A DNA stretch of 64,000 bases from Mesohalobacter halotolerans (GCF_006120725.1 NZ_SWMU01000004.1:62001-126000), one strand, 5' to 3'. Shown: positions 46,900-56,709, numbered from the stretch's first letter. The notes: generated by a model not told the origin, from the letters alone. Numbers and translations: made by a program.

Positions 46900-49218
46900 T
46901 CAAGACAATAACTCCAATTTAGCAAACCGCAACAGCAAGTTTTTTAGCCCGGCCTTTTCAAATTGAATTTCTGCTTTTTTATCTTGACCCACACCAGAAA
47001 TACTTAACACCTTACCTCTACCAAACCTGCCGTGCTTTACCATTTGTCCTTTTTTTAATGTCATCAGATCTTCTTTTGCTGAGTTTTGATTTGAAGTGGG
47101 TTTAACTTTTCTCAATTTTCGCAGTTGCTTCTCTGTTGGTTTATGGCTTGGTGGTGGCGTCCCTTTTTTGGGTTTGGTTTGCCTTAACTTAGACTTGTCT
47201 ACTTCACCAAATATATCTGCATCAATCTGAGGTTTGTAACGGTATGAATCTTCAGAAATATTATACTCTATGGCATTCTCATCAATTTCATCTATGAAGC
47301 GACTTGGTTCAGCATCTATCAACTTTCCCCATCGGTATCGCGATAAGGTATAAGTAATGTAAGCCTGTTTTTCGGCTCGGGTTAAGGCGACGTAAAACAA
47401 TCGTCGTTCTTCTTCTAGCTCACTTCGGGTATTCATACTCATTGCTGAGGGAAATAAATCTTCTTCCATCCCGACAATAAATACATATGGAAACTCCAAG
47501 CCTTTAGCTAAATGGACCGTCATTAAGGAAACGCGATTGCTATCTCCTTTTTCATTATCAAAATCTGTCGCTAAGGCCACATCTTCTAAAAATTCACTGA
47601 TTGAACCTGTAGCCTCTTCCACTTCATTTTGACCTTCTACAAAATCTTTAACGCCATTGAGCAATTCTTCTAAATTCTCTACTCTCGTTATGCCTTCAGG
47701 TGTGCCATCTTTTTTGAATTCTTGGAGTAAACCCGTTTTTTTTATGACTAGATCTGTCAATTCAAATGCGTTGAGTTTATCAGCAGTAATCTGAAAACTC
47801 TTAATCATATTGACAAAATTGATCAGTTTTGTCTGAATCCCTTTGTTAATAGGCAAATCAATTTTTTGAATATTTTCTATGATTTCAAAAATAGAACGCT
47901 TGTAGTGATTGGCTGCCAAAACCAATTTGTCTAAGGTAGTTTGACCAATACCACGTGTAGGATAATTGATTATTCGTTTTAAAGACTCTTCATCTTTAGG
48001 ATTAACAATGAGTCGCAGATAGGCCAAAGTATCTTTTATTTCTTTACGTTGGTAAAAGGATAAGCCGCCATAAATACGGTAAGGCATGTCTTTTTTGCGC
48101 AAGGCATCTTCCATTGCGCGACTTTGCGCATTAGTTCTGTAAAGAATTGCAAATTGATCGTAATCCAACTGGTTTTGCATCTGCAGTTCAAAAATGGTAG
48201 AAGCTACATATCGACCTTCCTCAGCGTCATTGAGTAATCGGTTGATTTTAATTTTATCTCCTTGATGGTTTGAAGTCCAAACCACTTTTTCGAGCCGTTT
48301 TTTGTTTTTTTCAATGACAGAATTGGCAGCTTGGACCAAGGTTTTAGTCGAACGGTAATTTTGCTCAAGTTTATAGGTTTTGACCTCATCATAATCTCTT
48401 TGAAAATTTAAGATATTATTGATATTGGCACCTCTAAAGGCATAAATACTTTGAGCATCGTCACCAACCACACAAATATTTTGGTATCTATCACTTAAAG
48501 CCCGAACAATTAAATATTGAGAGTGATTAGTATCCTGATACTCATCGACTAAAATGTATTGGAAACGGTGTTGATATTTAGATAACACATCAGGAAAGCG
48601 CGTTAATAATTCGTTGGTTTTCAATAATAAATCATCAAAATCCATAGCGCCAGCCTTAAAACAACGATTGACGTATTCTTCGTAAATATCGCCGAGACGT
48701 GGGCGCTTTGCCATGGCATCGGCTTCTTGAAGTTCTGGGTTTTGGCGATAAGCTTTAACCGTAATAAGGCTATTTTTATATGATGAAATTCGCGAATAAA
48801 CTTGTTTATACTTATAGACATCTTTGTCTAAGTTCATTTCTTTAATGATACTATTGACTAATCTTTGGGAATCTTGTGTATCATAAATGGTAAAATTAGA
48901 AGGAAAACCTAATTTGTCAGCTTCAAATCGTAATAGCCTTGCAAAAACGGAGTGAAACGTTCCCATCCATAAATTTTTTGCTTCACTTGGCCCCACAATT
49001 TTAGCAATCCGACTTTTCATTTCTCGAGCAGCTTTGTTGGTAAAAGTCAATGCGAGAATGTTAAAAGGATCAATCTCTTGATTCATTAGGTGCGCAATAC
49101 GGTAAGTTAAAACTCTTGTCTTACCGGAACCCGCACCGGCAATAACTATCATTGGCCCATCTTTTTGCAATACAGCTTCGCGTTGGGCATCGTTCAATTC
49201 GTCTAAGTAGGCTTGCAA
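46900..49218 (-). CDS. pcrA: UvrD/PcrA-type ATP-dependent DNA helicase
   Basis: The 772-residue superfamily 1 helicase unwinds DNA 3' to 5' in repair and replication. It has Walker A AGAGSGKT with K33, the Q motif LNDAQREAV, VDEYQDTN, VVGDDAQSIYAFRGA, EQNYRS, SLMTVHLAKGLEF and VALTRAE. The C-terminal tail (about 700-772) is a PcrA-type Tudor-like domain (VKHGRFGRGKVLSISG). A symbol of uvrD would be equally defensible. The upstream 80 bases hold the OmpA pseudogene promoter side; the gene stands alone on the minus strand. Confidence 0.95.
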   Translation of the reverse strand: MQAYLDELNDAQREAVLQKDGPMIVIAGAGSGKTRVLTYRIAHLMNQEIDPFNILALTFTNKAAREMKSRIAKIVGPSEAKNLWMGTFHSVFARLLRFEADKLGFPSNFTIYDTQDSQRLVNSIIKEMNLDKDVYKYKQVYSRISSYKNSLITVKAYRQNPELQEADAMAKRPRLGDIYEEYVNRCFKAGAMDFDDLLLKTNELLTRFPDVLSKYQHRFQYILVDEYQDTNHSQYLIVRALSDRYQNICVVGDDAQSIYAFRGANINNILNFQRDYDEVKTYKLEQNYRSTKTLVQAANSVIEKNKKRLEKVVWTSNHQGDKIKINRLLNDAEEGRYVASTIFELQMQNQLDYDQFAILYRTNAQSRAMEDALRKKDMPYRIYGGLSFYQRKEIKDTLAYLRLIVNPKDEESLKRIINYPTRGIGQTTLDKLVLAANHYKRSIFEIIENIQKIDLPINKGIQTKLINFVNMIKSFQITADKLNAFELTDLVIKKTGLLQEFKKDGTPEGITRVENLEELLNGVKDFVEGQNEVEEATGSISEFLEDVALATDFDNEKGDSNRVSLMTVHLAKGLEFPYVFIVGMEEDLFPSAMSMNTRSELEEERRLFYVALTRAEKQAYITYTLSRYRWGKLIDAEPSRFIDEIDENAIEYNISEDSYRYKPQIDADIFGEVDKSKLRQTKPKKGTPPPSHKPTEKQLRKLRKVKPTSNQNSAKEDLMTLKKGQMVKHGRFGRGKVLSISGVGQDKKAEIQFEKAGLKNLLLRFAKLELLS

Positions 49219-49352
49219 ATTTTTTATTTTTTAAAATTCAAAATTAATTAAACCTTAATGAAATCAAGCTGAGATTGTATTTTAATTTCAAAAAGCAATT
49301 CAGACGTAATTGTGTTAACCAATGTTTATATTTACACTCAAATTTTCAAATA

Positions 49353-49877
49353 ATGACAGATTTTAATTTTTCAATTTTAGTCTCTTTCTTTCTATCGAGT
49401 TTAATTGTAGGAGGTGTTGCGTTTTATTTTTTTAAAACCCATGTCGAACATCTTCAGCAAAAACAACGTCTAGATATTCGACTTAAATACCAAAAAGAGA
49501 CCTTACCCATTCGCTTACAAGCCTACGAAAGGCTAGCACTACTCACAGAAAGGCTTTCTTTAGGCAGTTTGCTGAATCGTGTTAAGCCTATAAGCCAAGA
49601 CAAAAATGCTTATGAAGATTTATTAATTAAGACTATAGATCAAGAGTTTGAACACAACTTAGTACAACAAATCTACGTTAGTAATCAATGCTGGAATGTA
49701 ATTAAAACTGCCAAAAACACCACAATTTCTAGAATCAGAAAAACCAATATGAGCGATAATATTACCGATGCTTATAAACTTAGAGAAACTTTATTAACAA
49801 ATTTACTTGATCAAAAAAATTCACCTCATGATATTGCTCTACAAATGATTAAAAAAGAAATGAAGGCTATGTTTTAA
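49353..49877 (+). CDS. Uncharacterised single-membrane-segment protein (DUF7935-like)
   Basis: The protein of about 174 residues starts at ATG 49353; the frame is open from 49275 but the extra residues do not fit. One membrane segment (about 6-27, ILVSFFLSSLIVGGVAFYF) is followed by a helical cytoplasmic domain with IRLKYQKETLPIRLQAYERLALL and the end LQMIKKEMKAMF. I recognise it as a gene conserved in flavobacteria but with no known role. It lies between pcrA (divergent) and fabD. Confidence 0.7.
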   Translation: MTDFNFSILVSFFLSSLIVGGVAFYFFKTHVEHLQQKQRLDIRLKYQKETLPIRLQAYERLALLTERLSLGSLLNRVKPISQDKNAYEDLLIKTIDQEFEHNLVQQIYVSNQCWNVIKTAKNTTISRIRKTNMSDNITDAYKLRETLLTNLLDQKNSPHDIALQMIKKEMKAMF

Positions 49878-49902
49878 TAAATCAATTTCCTTAAAAATAG
49901 GA

Positions 49903-49934
49903 CTTGTAAAGTCATAAAAAAGGCTCTACTTTTG
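49903..49934 (+). promoter_or_regulatory. Probable promoter of fabD
   Basis: CTTG at 49903-49906 and TACTTTTG at 49927-49934 are 20 bases apart; the -7 box matches TAnnTTTG fully while the -33 box has one mismatch to TTTG. This leaves a leader of about 65 bases before the fabD start. Confidence 0.6.
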
Positions 49935-50008
49935 TACTTTAAGCAACAATTCTAAAATTATGAATAAATTTCAATTTGTTCATGTTTTGACCATAAAATT
50001 AAAATCAG

Positions 50009-50890
50009 ATGAAAGCATACGTATTCCCGGGACAAGGTGCTCAATTTTCGGGCATGGGGCTTGACCTTTACGAAAGCTCAAACCAAGCTAAACAACGTTT
50101 TGAAGAGGCCAATTCTATTTTGGGCTTTGACATTACAAAAACCATGTTTGAAGGTTCTGCTGAAGACCTCAAACAAACAGAAATTACACAACCTGCTATA
50201 TTTTTGCACTCTGTCATTTTAAGTCAAGTTTTGGGTGATAAATTTCAGCCCGATATGGTAGCTGGCCATTCCCTCGGTGAATTTTCTGCTTTGGTAGCAA
50301 ACGGAACCTTAAGTTTTGAAGATGGTCTAAAATTAGTTCACCAACGTGCTTTAGCGATGCAAAAAGCTTGCGAAGCTCAAGCATCGACAATGGCTGCCGT
50401 TTTAGGACTGGACGATGATGTCGTTGAAGAAGTTTGTTCAAATACAGAAGGCATAGTCGTCCCTGCAAATTACAACTGTCCAGGACAATTGGTGATTTCA
50501 GGTGAAGTAAAAGCCGTAGAAAAGGCTTGTGAAACTTTAAAAGAAAAAGGCGCTAAACGCGCTCTAATTTTACCCGTCGGTGGTGCATTTCATTCACCTT
50601 TAATGTCACCTGCTAAAGAAGCTCTGGCTTCAGCTATTGAAAATACCAAGTTTTCAAAACCGCAATGCCCGATTTATCAAAATGTCAATGCCCAAGCTGT
50701 TCATACACCTGATGAAATTAAAAGAAACCTTGTTGAACAATTGACTTCAGCTGTGCGATGGACGCAAATTATGCAGAATATGCTCAAAGATGGTATGACG
50801 CATTACACTGAAGTTGGTCCTGGAAAAGTGCTTCAAGGTTTAATGAAAAAAATTGATCGACGATTTCCTACTGAAAGTGCAAGTATTTAA
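50009..50890 (+). CDS. fabD: Malonyl-CoA:acyl-carrier-protein transacylase
   Basis: The 293-residue enzyme moves malonyl from CoA to acyl carrier protein at the start of fatty-acid synthesis. Visible are FPGQGAQ (Gln9-11 region), the nucleophile Ser88 in GHSLGE, Arg113 and His195 in GGAFHSP. The next gene, queD, begins 4 bases after its stop. The fatty-acid gene fabH in this window is not adjacent, so this copy is not in a fab cluster. Confidence 0.96.
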   Translation: MKAYVFPGQGAQFSGMGLDLYESSNQAKQRFEEANSILGFDITKTMFEGSAEDLKQTEITQPAIFLHSVILSQVLGDKFQPDMVAGHSLGEFSALVANGTLSFEDGLKLVHQRALAMQKACEAQASTMAAVLGLDDDVVEEVCSNTEGIVVPANYNCPGQLVISGEVKAVEKACETLKEKGAKRALILPVGGAFHSPLMSPAKEALASAIENTKFSKPQCPIYQNVNAQAVHTPDEIKRNLVEQLTSAVRWTQIMQNMLKDGMTHYTEVGPGKVLQGLMKKIDRRFPTESASI

Positions 50891-50894
50891 AATT

Positions 50895-51347
50895 ATGTCT
50901 GAAATTAGAATTACAAAACAATTTACTTTTGAAATGGCTCATGCTTTACACGGCTATGACGGTAAATGTAAAAATATTCACGGTCACAGCTATAAGCTCG
51001 ATGTTTGCGTAATTGGAGAACCTATTGAAGATTCTTCTCACCCTAAATGTGGTATGGTGATTGACTTTGGTGACTTAAAACATATCGTAAAATCTGAAAT
51101 CGTCGATAAGTTAGACCACGCCATAATGCTCAATACAAATTCTCCACATCAAAATTTGGCACAGGAATTACAGTCTTCCGGACATAAAATTGTTGAAGTC
51201 AATTACCAACCTACAAGTGAAAATATGGTGGCTGATTTTGCTGAAACAATTAAAGCCAAATTAGATAAAAACCTTAGACTACATTCACTCAAATTAAGAG
51301 AAACGGAGACCGCCTTTGCCGAATGGTATGCCGCTGACCAAAATTAG
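50895..51347 (+). CDS. queD: 6-carboxytetrahydropterin synthase family protein
   Basis: The 150-residue enzyme of the PTPS fold makes 6-carboxy-5,6,7,8-tetrahydropterin for queuosine, or may be a pterin synthase. Zinc ligands H16, H29 and H31 are present (FEMAHAL and IHGHSY), and Cys25 is the likely catalytic residue. The frame is open from 50853 inside fabD, but ATG 50895 gives MSEIRITKQFTFEMAHAL, the normal family start. It sits between fabD and bioA, all on the plus strand. Confidence 0.93.
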   Translation: MSEIRITKQFTFEMAHALHGYDGKCKNIHGHSYKLDVCVIGEPIEDSSHPKCGMVIDFGDLKHIVKSEIVDKLDHAIMLNTNSPHQNLAQELQSSGHKIVEVNYQPTSENMVADFAETIKAKLDKNLRLHSLKLRETETAFAEWYAADQN

Positions 51348-51371
51348 CGAGATTTTTTAAAAAAAGAACCA

Positions 51372-52676
51372 TTGTCAAAAAAAACGGACACACCAGTAAA
51401 AGATAATACCTCACTATCACAACGTGATAAGTCCGTGATATGGCATCCCTTAACGCAGCATAAAACGCAACAAATCACCTTACCAATTGTAAAAGCTAAA
51501 GGATGTAAACTTTACGACGTAGATGGAAACGTTTATATTGACGCGATCAGTTCTTGGTATACGGCGATGTATGGACATTGTCATAAAAAATTAGTCAACG
51601 CTATACAACAACAATCACAACAACTCGACCAAATTATTTTTAGTGGGTTTACACATCAACCCGCTGTTGAGCTGGCAGAAAATCTATTGGCTGCTTTACC
51701 TGACAAAATTTCAAAAGTATTTTATAATGACAATGGTTCAACAGCCACAGAAATTGGGATTAAGATGGCTTTGCAGTACCATCATAACCTCGGTCGGGAC
51801 AAAGATACTCTCATAGCTTTTGAAGAAGGATTTCACGGTGATACTTTCGGCGCAATGTCTGTTTCAGGCCTATCGGTTTACAATGGTGCGTTTGAAAAAC
51901 ATTTTATAAAAGTCGTTAGACTTCCAAAACCTAATGGTAAAAATAATAAGCTTGTTTTAACTCAACTGAAAACACTTTGCAGTCAAAATAAGGTTGCTGG
52001 TTTTATTTACGAACCATTAATTCAAGGTGCTGCAGGAATGAAAACTTATGATAAATCGGATTTAAATGATATTTTAAACTATTGTAAAACCCAGAACATT
52101 ATATGCATCGCAGACGAAGTGATGACAGGCTTCGGCAAAACTGGTACTTGTTTTGCTTCTCAGCAAATTGAAACACAACCCGATGTCATTTGTTTGAGTA
52201 AAGCCCTTACAGCAGGAATGCTGCCAATGGGCATCACGGCATGTCAAGACTATATTTATGATGCCTTTTACGACGATGATGTGGCTAAAGGTCTATTTCA
52301 CGCCCACACCTACTCTGGCAATCCTCTAGCCTGCGCTGTGGCTATTGAAGCTTTAAAATTGTATCAATCACCTGAAATTCAACAACAGATACAACATATT
52401 ATTGAAGCGCATCAGAGTTTTAAAACAAAAATTAAAAACCATCCTAATTTGAAATCTATTAGGCACATTGGCGTAATTTTAGCTTTAGATCTGGATCTCA
52501 ACATAGAACGATATAGTAATGTTAGAGATCGTTTATACCAATTTTTTATGACCAAAGGGATTTATCTGAGACCTTTAGGTAATACCGTTTACATCGTCCC
52601 ACCTTATGTCATTTCTAGAGCAGAATTAAGTCAGGTTTACAGAGCATTAGAAGAGGTTTTAGAATTTGAATTTTAA
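51372..52676 (+). CDS. bioA: Adenosylmethionine-8-amino-7-oxononanoate aminotransferase
   Basis: The 434-residue PLP enzyme converts KAPA to DAPA in biotin synthesis using SAM. It shows VIWHPLTQH near the N-terminus, SSWYTAMYGH, FHGDTFGAMS, ADEVMTGFGKTG and the PLP lysine in LSKALTAGMLPMG. The frame has no ATG before the conserved WHP motif; TTG at 51372 is the only reasonable start and gives MSKKTD. Other biotin genes are not in the window. Its stop lies 4 bases from that of the convergent mltG. Confidence 0.95.
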   Translation: MSKKTDTPVKDNTSLSQRDKSVIWHPLTQHKTQQITLPIVKAKGCKLYDVDGNVYIDAISSWYTAMYGHCHKKLVNAIQQQSQQLDQIIFSGFTHQPAVELAENLLAALPDKISKVFYNDNGSTATEIGIKMALQYHHNLGRDKDTLIAFEEGFHGDTFGAMSVSGLSVYNGAFEKHFIKVVRLPKPNGKNNKLVLTQLKTLCSQNKVAGFIYEPLIQGAAGMKTYDKSDLNDILNYCKTQNIICIADEVMTGFGKTGTCFASQQIETQPDVICLSKALTAGMLPMGITACQDYIYDAFYDDDVAKGLFHAHTYSGNPLACAVAIEALKLYQSPEIQQQIQHIIEAHQSFKTKIKNHPNLKSIRHIGVILALDLDLNIERYSNVRDRLYQFFMTKGIYLRPLGNTVYIVPPYVISRAELSQVYRALEEVLEFEF

Positions 52677-52680
52677 AAAC

Positions 52681-53718
52681 CTATCTATAAATTTGTTGCT
52701 GATTGATCCAGCGCCTATACTGTCTGGCGTTTCTATTATGCTCGCGAAGTGTTTTAGCAAAAATATGGTATCCAGGATTAGTGGTGCTGGCGACAAAATA
52801 CAAATACTTATGTTGTTCATAATTCAGCACCGCATCAATCGAAGAAATATCTGGCATAATAAGCGGTGCAGGTGGCAGACCTGCATATTTGTAGGTGTTA
52901 AATGGCGAGTCAATTTTTAAATCTTTGGTTAAAACTCTTCTGATGATAGTGTCAGGGGTTTTATATTTTTGCTTTAAAGCATAAATCACAGTTGGGTCTG
53001 CTTGGAGTTTCATACCGCGTTTTAGCCTATTGATATATACGCCAGCCACTTTTGGTCGTTCATCGACTTTTAGGGTTTCTTTTTGAACAATTGAGGCCAA
53101 CACCGAAACTTCTAAGCGATTTAAGTTTAAAGCTTTTCGTTTGTCTTCACGTGAGGCATTCCAGAACTTTTCACTTTGCTCCAGTAGCCGATTTTGAATA
53201 TCTTTAGGTTTTGCGTTCCAATAAAACTCATAAGTGTTGGGGATATAAAGGGATAAAGATTGTTGTGGAGTCATTTGTTTTTGCTTTAAAAATGACTCTG
53301 CGCTAAGCACTTTATGGAGTTCAATAGAATCTACATCAAATTGTGACGCCAGAATTCCGCTCAGCTCTGCGAGACTTTCTGCATTGTTAAACGTGATATC
53401 AATTGGTGTGTTTTGACTTCTTAACACATTGACCATTTCGTTATTATTCATATCTTTTTTAATGATATAGTGTCCTGCTTGAGGTTGATATTCTTTTCGC
53501 TTAGCCACACTGATAAAGCTTTCAGTATCTTTTAAAACGGGTTCTAATTGTTGAATTAGACTATCGTAATTGTCATGTTTTGAAATATAAACTGAAACCG
53601 ATTTTGCCTTAAAAGCAGTGTTTGGAGAAAAAATCGCTTGATAAATTGTATAACTCATATAGCCTAAAACCAAAGCTAGAGCAATCGCAATAAACAAAAG
53701 AATTCTTTTAATGTACAT
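52681..53718 (-). CDS. mltG: Endolytic murein transglycosylase
   Basis: The 345-residue inner-membrane enzyme cuts nascent glycan strands and sets their length. It has one N-terminal membrane segment (about 4-24), then the YceG domain with the catalytic Glu in ASIVQKETLKVDERPKVAGV and the stretch KRGMKLQADPTVIYAL. The frame is open from 53814, but ATG 53718 places the anchor at the N-terminus, as in homologues; it overlaps the preceding GNAT gene by 11 bases. It forms a row with GNAT and dapF genes. Confidence 0.93.
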   Translation of the reverse strand: MYIKRILLFIAIALALVLGYMSYTIYQAIFSPNTAFKAKSVSVYISKHDNYDSLIQQLEPVLKDTESFISVAKRKEYQPQAGHYIIKKDMNNNEMVNVLRSQNTPIDITFNNAESLAELSGILASQFDVDSIELHKVLSAESFLKQKQMTPQQSLSLYIPNTYEFYWNAKPKDIQNRLLEQSEKFWNASREDKRKALNLNRLEVSVLASIVQKETLKVDERPKVAGVYINRLKRGMKLQADPTVIYALKQKYKTPDTIIRRVLTKDLKIDSPFNTYKYAGLPPAPLIMPDISSIDAVLNYEQHKYLYFVASTTNPGYHIFAKTLREHNRNARQYRRWINQQQIYR

Positions 53719-54238
53719 GTCTAATATTTTGATATATGGCTTCAGTGTAAAATTGACCGTGATGATAGTTCCAATCTTTTTTTTCACCGGTTTTTTCAAA
53801 ACCACAAGCTTCAAAGAGTTTTATACTTTCAAAGTTGTCTAATTCTATGTGAGCAAAAAACTGATGTAAATCTAAGTGTTCAAATCCATATTTTGATATG
53901 GCATTAATGGCTTCCTTAGCAAATCCCTGACCTCGAAAAGTTTGTTCAATCACAATGCCTAAACCAGCGCGTTTGTGCCGTGGTGAAAAGTCGTAAATAT
54001 CGATAAAACCGACACGCTGATTATCTTCATTTTTGCAAATGACTAGGCGCAATTGTTTGACTTCAAAAATATCTCGATGCCGATTGTCTAAATAGTTTTT
54101 TAAAATATCATTAGAAAACGGCGTTTGTGTATTACTTAAATGCCATAACTTTTCATCGTTTTCGATATGTTCTAAAAATGACAAATCTTCAGCCTCTAAG
54201 GCTCTTAGATAAATATGCTTAGCGCCAAAACTTAACAT
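53708..54238 (-). CDS. GNAT-family N-acetyltransferase, RimJ/RimL-like
   Basis: The 176-residue protein has the GNAT fold: IYLRALEAEDL at the start, GFIDIYDFSPRHKRAGLGIVIEQTFRGQGFA, which is the acetyl-CoA loop (RGQGFA), and the C-terminal ELDNFESIKLFEACGF. This pattern is typical of acetyltransferases that modify protein N-termini or antibiotics or polyamines; the substrate is unknown. Both ends overlap neighbours (7 bases with dapF, 11 with mltG), so the three genes are one transcription unit. Confidence 0.88.
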   Translation of the reverse strand: MLSFGAKHIYLRALEAEDLSFLEHIENDEKLWHLSNTQTPFSNDILKNYLDNRHRDIFEVKQLRLVICKNEDNQRVGFIDIYDFSPRHKRAGLGIVIEQTFRGQGFAKEAINAISKYGFEHLDLHQFFAHIELDNFESIKLFEACGFEKTGEKKDWNYHHGQFYTEAIYQNIRHVH

Positions 54239-55014
54239 AGTATTTCACCTTTAAAGACCATTTTTGCTGGACCAATTAACCAAACATTTTCATAGCCAGA
54301 AGTTGACTTATCAAATTTTACACTTAAGCTTCCACCGGGAGTTTTTATGTTTATAAGATTTGTAGAAATCAATTTTTGATCTGCAGCAGCTATAGCAACA
54401 GCTGTTACACCGGTTCCACAAGACAAAGTTTCATCTTCAACACCTCTTTCGTATGTTCTAATCTTTAGAGTGTCTTTCTCTACATGAGCAAAATTGACAT
54501 TGATACCGTCTTTTGTAAAAGGGTCAGAATACCTAATATCAGCACCCTTTTTATGAACATCTATGTTTTCTACATTTTCAATAAACGACACAAAATGAGG
54601 TGAGCCTGTATCTAATACGATATTATTATCATAATTATTAATTTCATCAACATCTGACATTTTTAATTGAACTTGACCATTGCTTTCTATTTGTGCTTTA
54701 TGAAGCCCATCTACAGCTTCAAAAGTGCAGTGTTTCTCTATTATGCCGAGGTGTTTTGCAAAGGCAACAATACATCTTCCGCCGTTACCACACATGCTAC
54801 TTTCATGTCCATCGGCATTAAAATAAACCATTTTAAAGTCATGGTTCATAGAGTTTTCTAAGCAAATCAACCCATCGGCTCCAATGCCAAATTTAGGGTC
54901 ACATAACTTTTTAACAAGTTTGGTATTATTTTTGAAATTATTTGTTCGGTTATCAATAATGACAAAATCGTTACCTGTACCTTGATATTTATAAAATTGA
55001 AGTGCTTTGGACAT
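54232..55014 (-). CDS. dapF: Diaminopimelate epimerase
   Basis: The 260-residue enzyme interconverts LL- and meso-diaminopimelate for lysine and peptidoglycan synthesis. Its two catalytic cysteines are visible, Cys75 in CGNGGRC and Cys199 in SCGTGVTA, along with GTGNDFVIIDN near the N-terminus. A -7-like TATCTTTG on the minus strand (55041-55034) lies about 20 bases before the start. It heads the dapF-GNAT-mltG unit. Confidence 0.96.
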   Translation of the reverse strand: MSKALQFYKYQGTGNDFVIIDNRTNNFKNNTKLVKKLCDPKFGIGADGLICLENSMNHDFKMVYFNADGHESSMCGNGGRCIVAFAKHLGIIEKHCTFEAVDGLHKAQIESNGQVQLKMSDVDEINNYDNNIVLDTGSPHFVSFIENVENIDVHKKGADIRYSDPFTKDGINVNFAHVEKDTLKIRTYERGVEDETLSCGTGVTAVAIAAADQKLISTNLINIKTPGGSLSVKFDKSTSGYENVWLIGPAKMVFKGEILC

Positions 55015-55110
55015 AAAATGAAAAATTGGAGCTCAAAGATACAATTTTTGATCAAGTAGAAACAGGTTAAAATGTCGTTAAAACCAAAAGAATATAGAAT
55101 CTTAAAAAAC

Positions 55111-55118
55111 TAAATTTG
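55111..55118 (+). promoter_or_regulatory. Probable -7 box of the HtrA-type protease gene
   Basis: TAAATTTG matches TAnnTTTG fully and lies 17 bases before the start codon; no clear -33 TTTG lies at the right distance. Confidence 0.4.
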
Positions 55119-55135
55119 AATAAAAGTATGACGTT

Positions 55136-56551
55136 ATGAAAAAAATTGCAAGTTATCTCAGCATCGCTATTTTAGGCGGAATGATAAGCTTAGGAACTTA
55201 CCATTTTGCATTTCAAACAGAAATAGAGCGACCTCATCAAGAGGCCGTAAATCTTAATCAACCACCAGTGCATCAAACAGCAGCTTATAATTATTCTAAA
55301 GCTGTTCCAGAAAATTTTAATTTTACTGAAGCCGCAAATAATACGGTAAGCAAAGTTGTGCATGTAAAAAATGTCACGACTTATTCTAGACCACAAAGTT
55401 TTTTTGAATACTATTTTGGTCAGGGTTCTGGTGAAACGCAAAAAGCGGTTAGAGGTATTGGTTCAGGTGTGATTATTACACCTGATGGTTATATTGTAAC
55501 CAACCACCACGTGATAAAAGGTGCGAGTGAGGTGGAAATCACATTAAATAATAATGAAACTTATCAAGCTGAAGTCATCGGTAGTGCACCAGACAATGAC
55601 TTAGCTTTACTCAAAATTGATGCGCAAGGTTTAGACTACATATCTTTTGGCGATTCAGACCATATTAATTTAGGTGAATGGGTTTTAGCAGTTGGCAATC
55701 CATTCAATTTAACGTCTACAGTCACAGCGGGAATTGTCAGTGCCAAAGGTCGTAGTCTTGATGAATCTAGTAATATGATACAATCGTTTATACAAACCGA
55801 TGCTGCAGTCAACCCTGGAAACAGCGGAGGCGCTTTGGTGAATGCTAAAGGTGAATTGATAGGAATTAACACCGCAATCACTTCTAGAACAGGAAGTTAT
55901 ATTGGTTATTCGTTTGCTATTCCTTCAAATAATGTCAAAAAAATTGTTGAAGATTTAATAGAATATGGCAATGTGCAAAAAGCGATTCTCGGTGTGAGAG
56001 GCACTGATATTACAGCTGAAAATTACAAGCAATTTGAAGATCTAGAACAAACACAAGGCTTTTATGTTGCTAAAGTTGATGATGGTAGCGGTGCTCAAAA
56101 AGCCGGGCTTCAAGAAAAAGATGTTATCATCAAATTGGATGACATAAAAATTAGGAAATTTTCAGATTTGAGTGGATTTTTAAGTTCAAAAAATCCCGGA
56201 GATCGCGTTTTGGTTACTTTTATTAGAAATGGCAAAGTTAAAACAACAACAGTTACCTTAGAAAAATACGAATATTACAGAATTAAAGAAATTGGAGTTG
56301 AAGTGGTTAACCCAACTAAAGAAGAACGCAGAGAATATGGTATTGAAAACGGAGTTAAAATTAACAAGCTTCTTAATGACAGCATGATTGCAGAGAATTT
56401 GGTAGGCATTTATATCACAAAAGCAGAAGACCAAACAGTAAAAGATATAAAATCTTTACGTGAGATATTAGATAATCGTGACCCCTACGAACCATTATCA
56501 TTAACCTTTACAGCACCTAATGGTGAAAGTAAAACTTATGTATTTAGGTAA
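55136..56551 (+). CDS. degP: HtrA/DegP-type periplasmic serine protease
   Basis: The 471-residue protein has an N-terminal signal or anchor (about 5-25), a trypsin-like domain with His125 (TNHHVI), Asp155 (DNDLALL) and Ser230 (GNSGG), and two PDZ domains (about 285-375 and 390-470). Such proteases degrade or refold damaged envelope proteins. The chain ends with the second PDZ; length is normal for the Do family. The gene stands alone, and a large inverted repeat lies between it and the convergent yaaA. Confidence 0.95.
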   Translation: MKKIASYLSIAILGGMISLGTYHFAFQTEIERPHQEAVNLNQPPVHQTAAYNYSKAVPENFNFTEAANNTVSKVVHVKNVTTYSRPQSFFEYYFGQGSGETQKAVRGIGSGVIITPDGYIVTNHHVIKGASEVEITLNNNETYQAEVIGSAPDNDLALLKIDAQGLDYISFGDSDHINLGEWVLAVGNPFNLTSTVTAGIVSAKGRSLDESSNMIQSFIQTDAAVNPGNSGGALVNAKGELIGINTAITSRTGSYIGYSFAIPSNNVKKIVEDLIEYGNVQKAILGVRGTDITAENYKQFEDLEQTQGFYVAKVDDGSGAQKAGLQEKDVIIKLDDIKIRKFSDLSGFLSSKNPGDRVLVTFIRNGKVKTTTVTLEKYEYYRIKEIGVEVVNPTKEERREYGIENGVKINKLLNDSMIAENLVGIYITKAEDQTVKDIKSLREILDNRDPYEPLSLTFTAPNGESKTYVFR

Positions 56552-56576
56552 GGTCAAAAATTAACAGATTTAAAAG

Positions 56577-56705
56577 AAGGCGTCTCAAAACCTGTTGTTT
56601 CGTCAATCTGAACTCGTTTCAGATTCTTATAACAACTGAAAACCAAATTATTAAGATTCTGAAATAAATTCAGAATGACATGGTTTCTGGTTTTGAGACA
56701 GCCTT
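56577..56705. repeat. Nested inverted-repeat element between degP and yaaA
   Basis: The outer arms AAGGCGTCTCAAAACC (56577-56592) and GGTTTTGAGACAGCCTT (56689-56705) pair along 16 bases with one extra base. Inside, 56602-56629 and 56652-56679 form a second imperfect arm pair of 28 bases with the GTCATTCTGAA and TTCAGAATCTTA motif seen in intergenic repeats of Bacteroidetes. The whole can fold into a long hairpin ending in a T run, so it may be a bidirectional terminator derived from a palindromic repeat. Confidence 0.75.
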
Positions 56706-56709
56706 GTTT

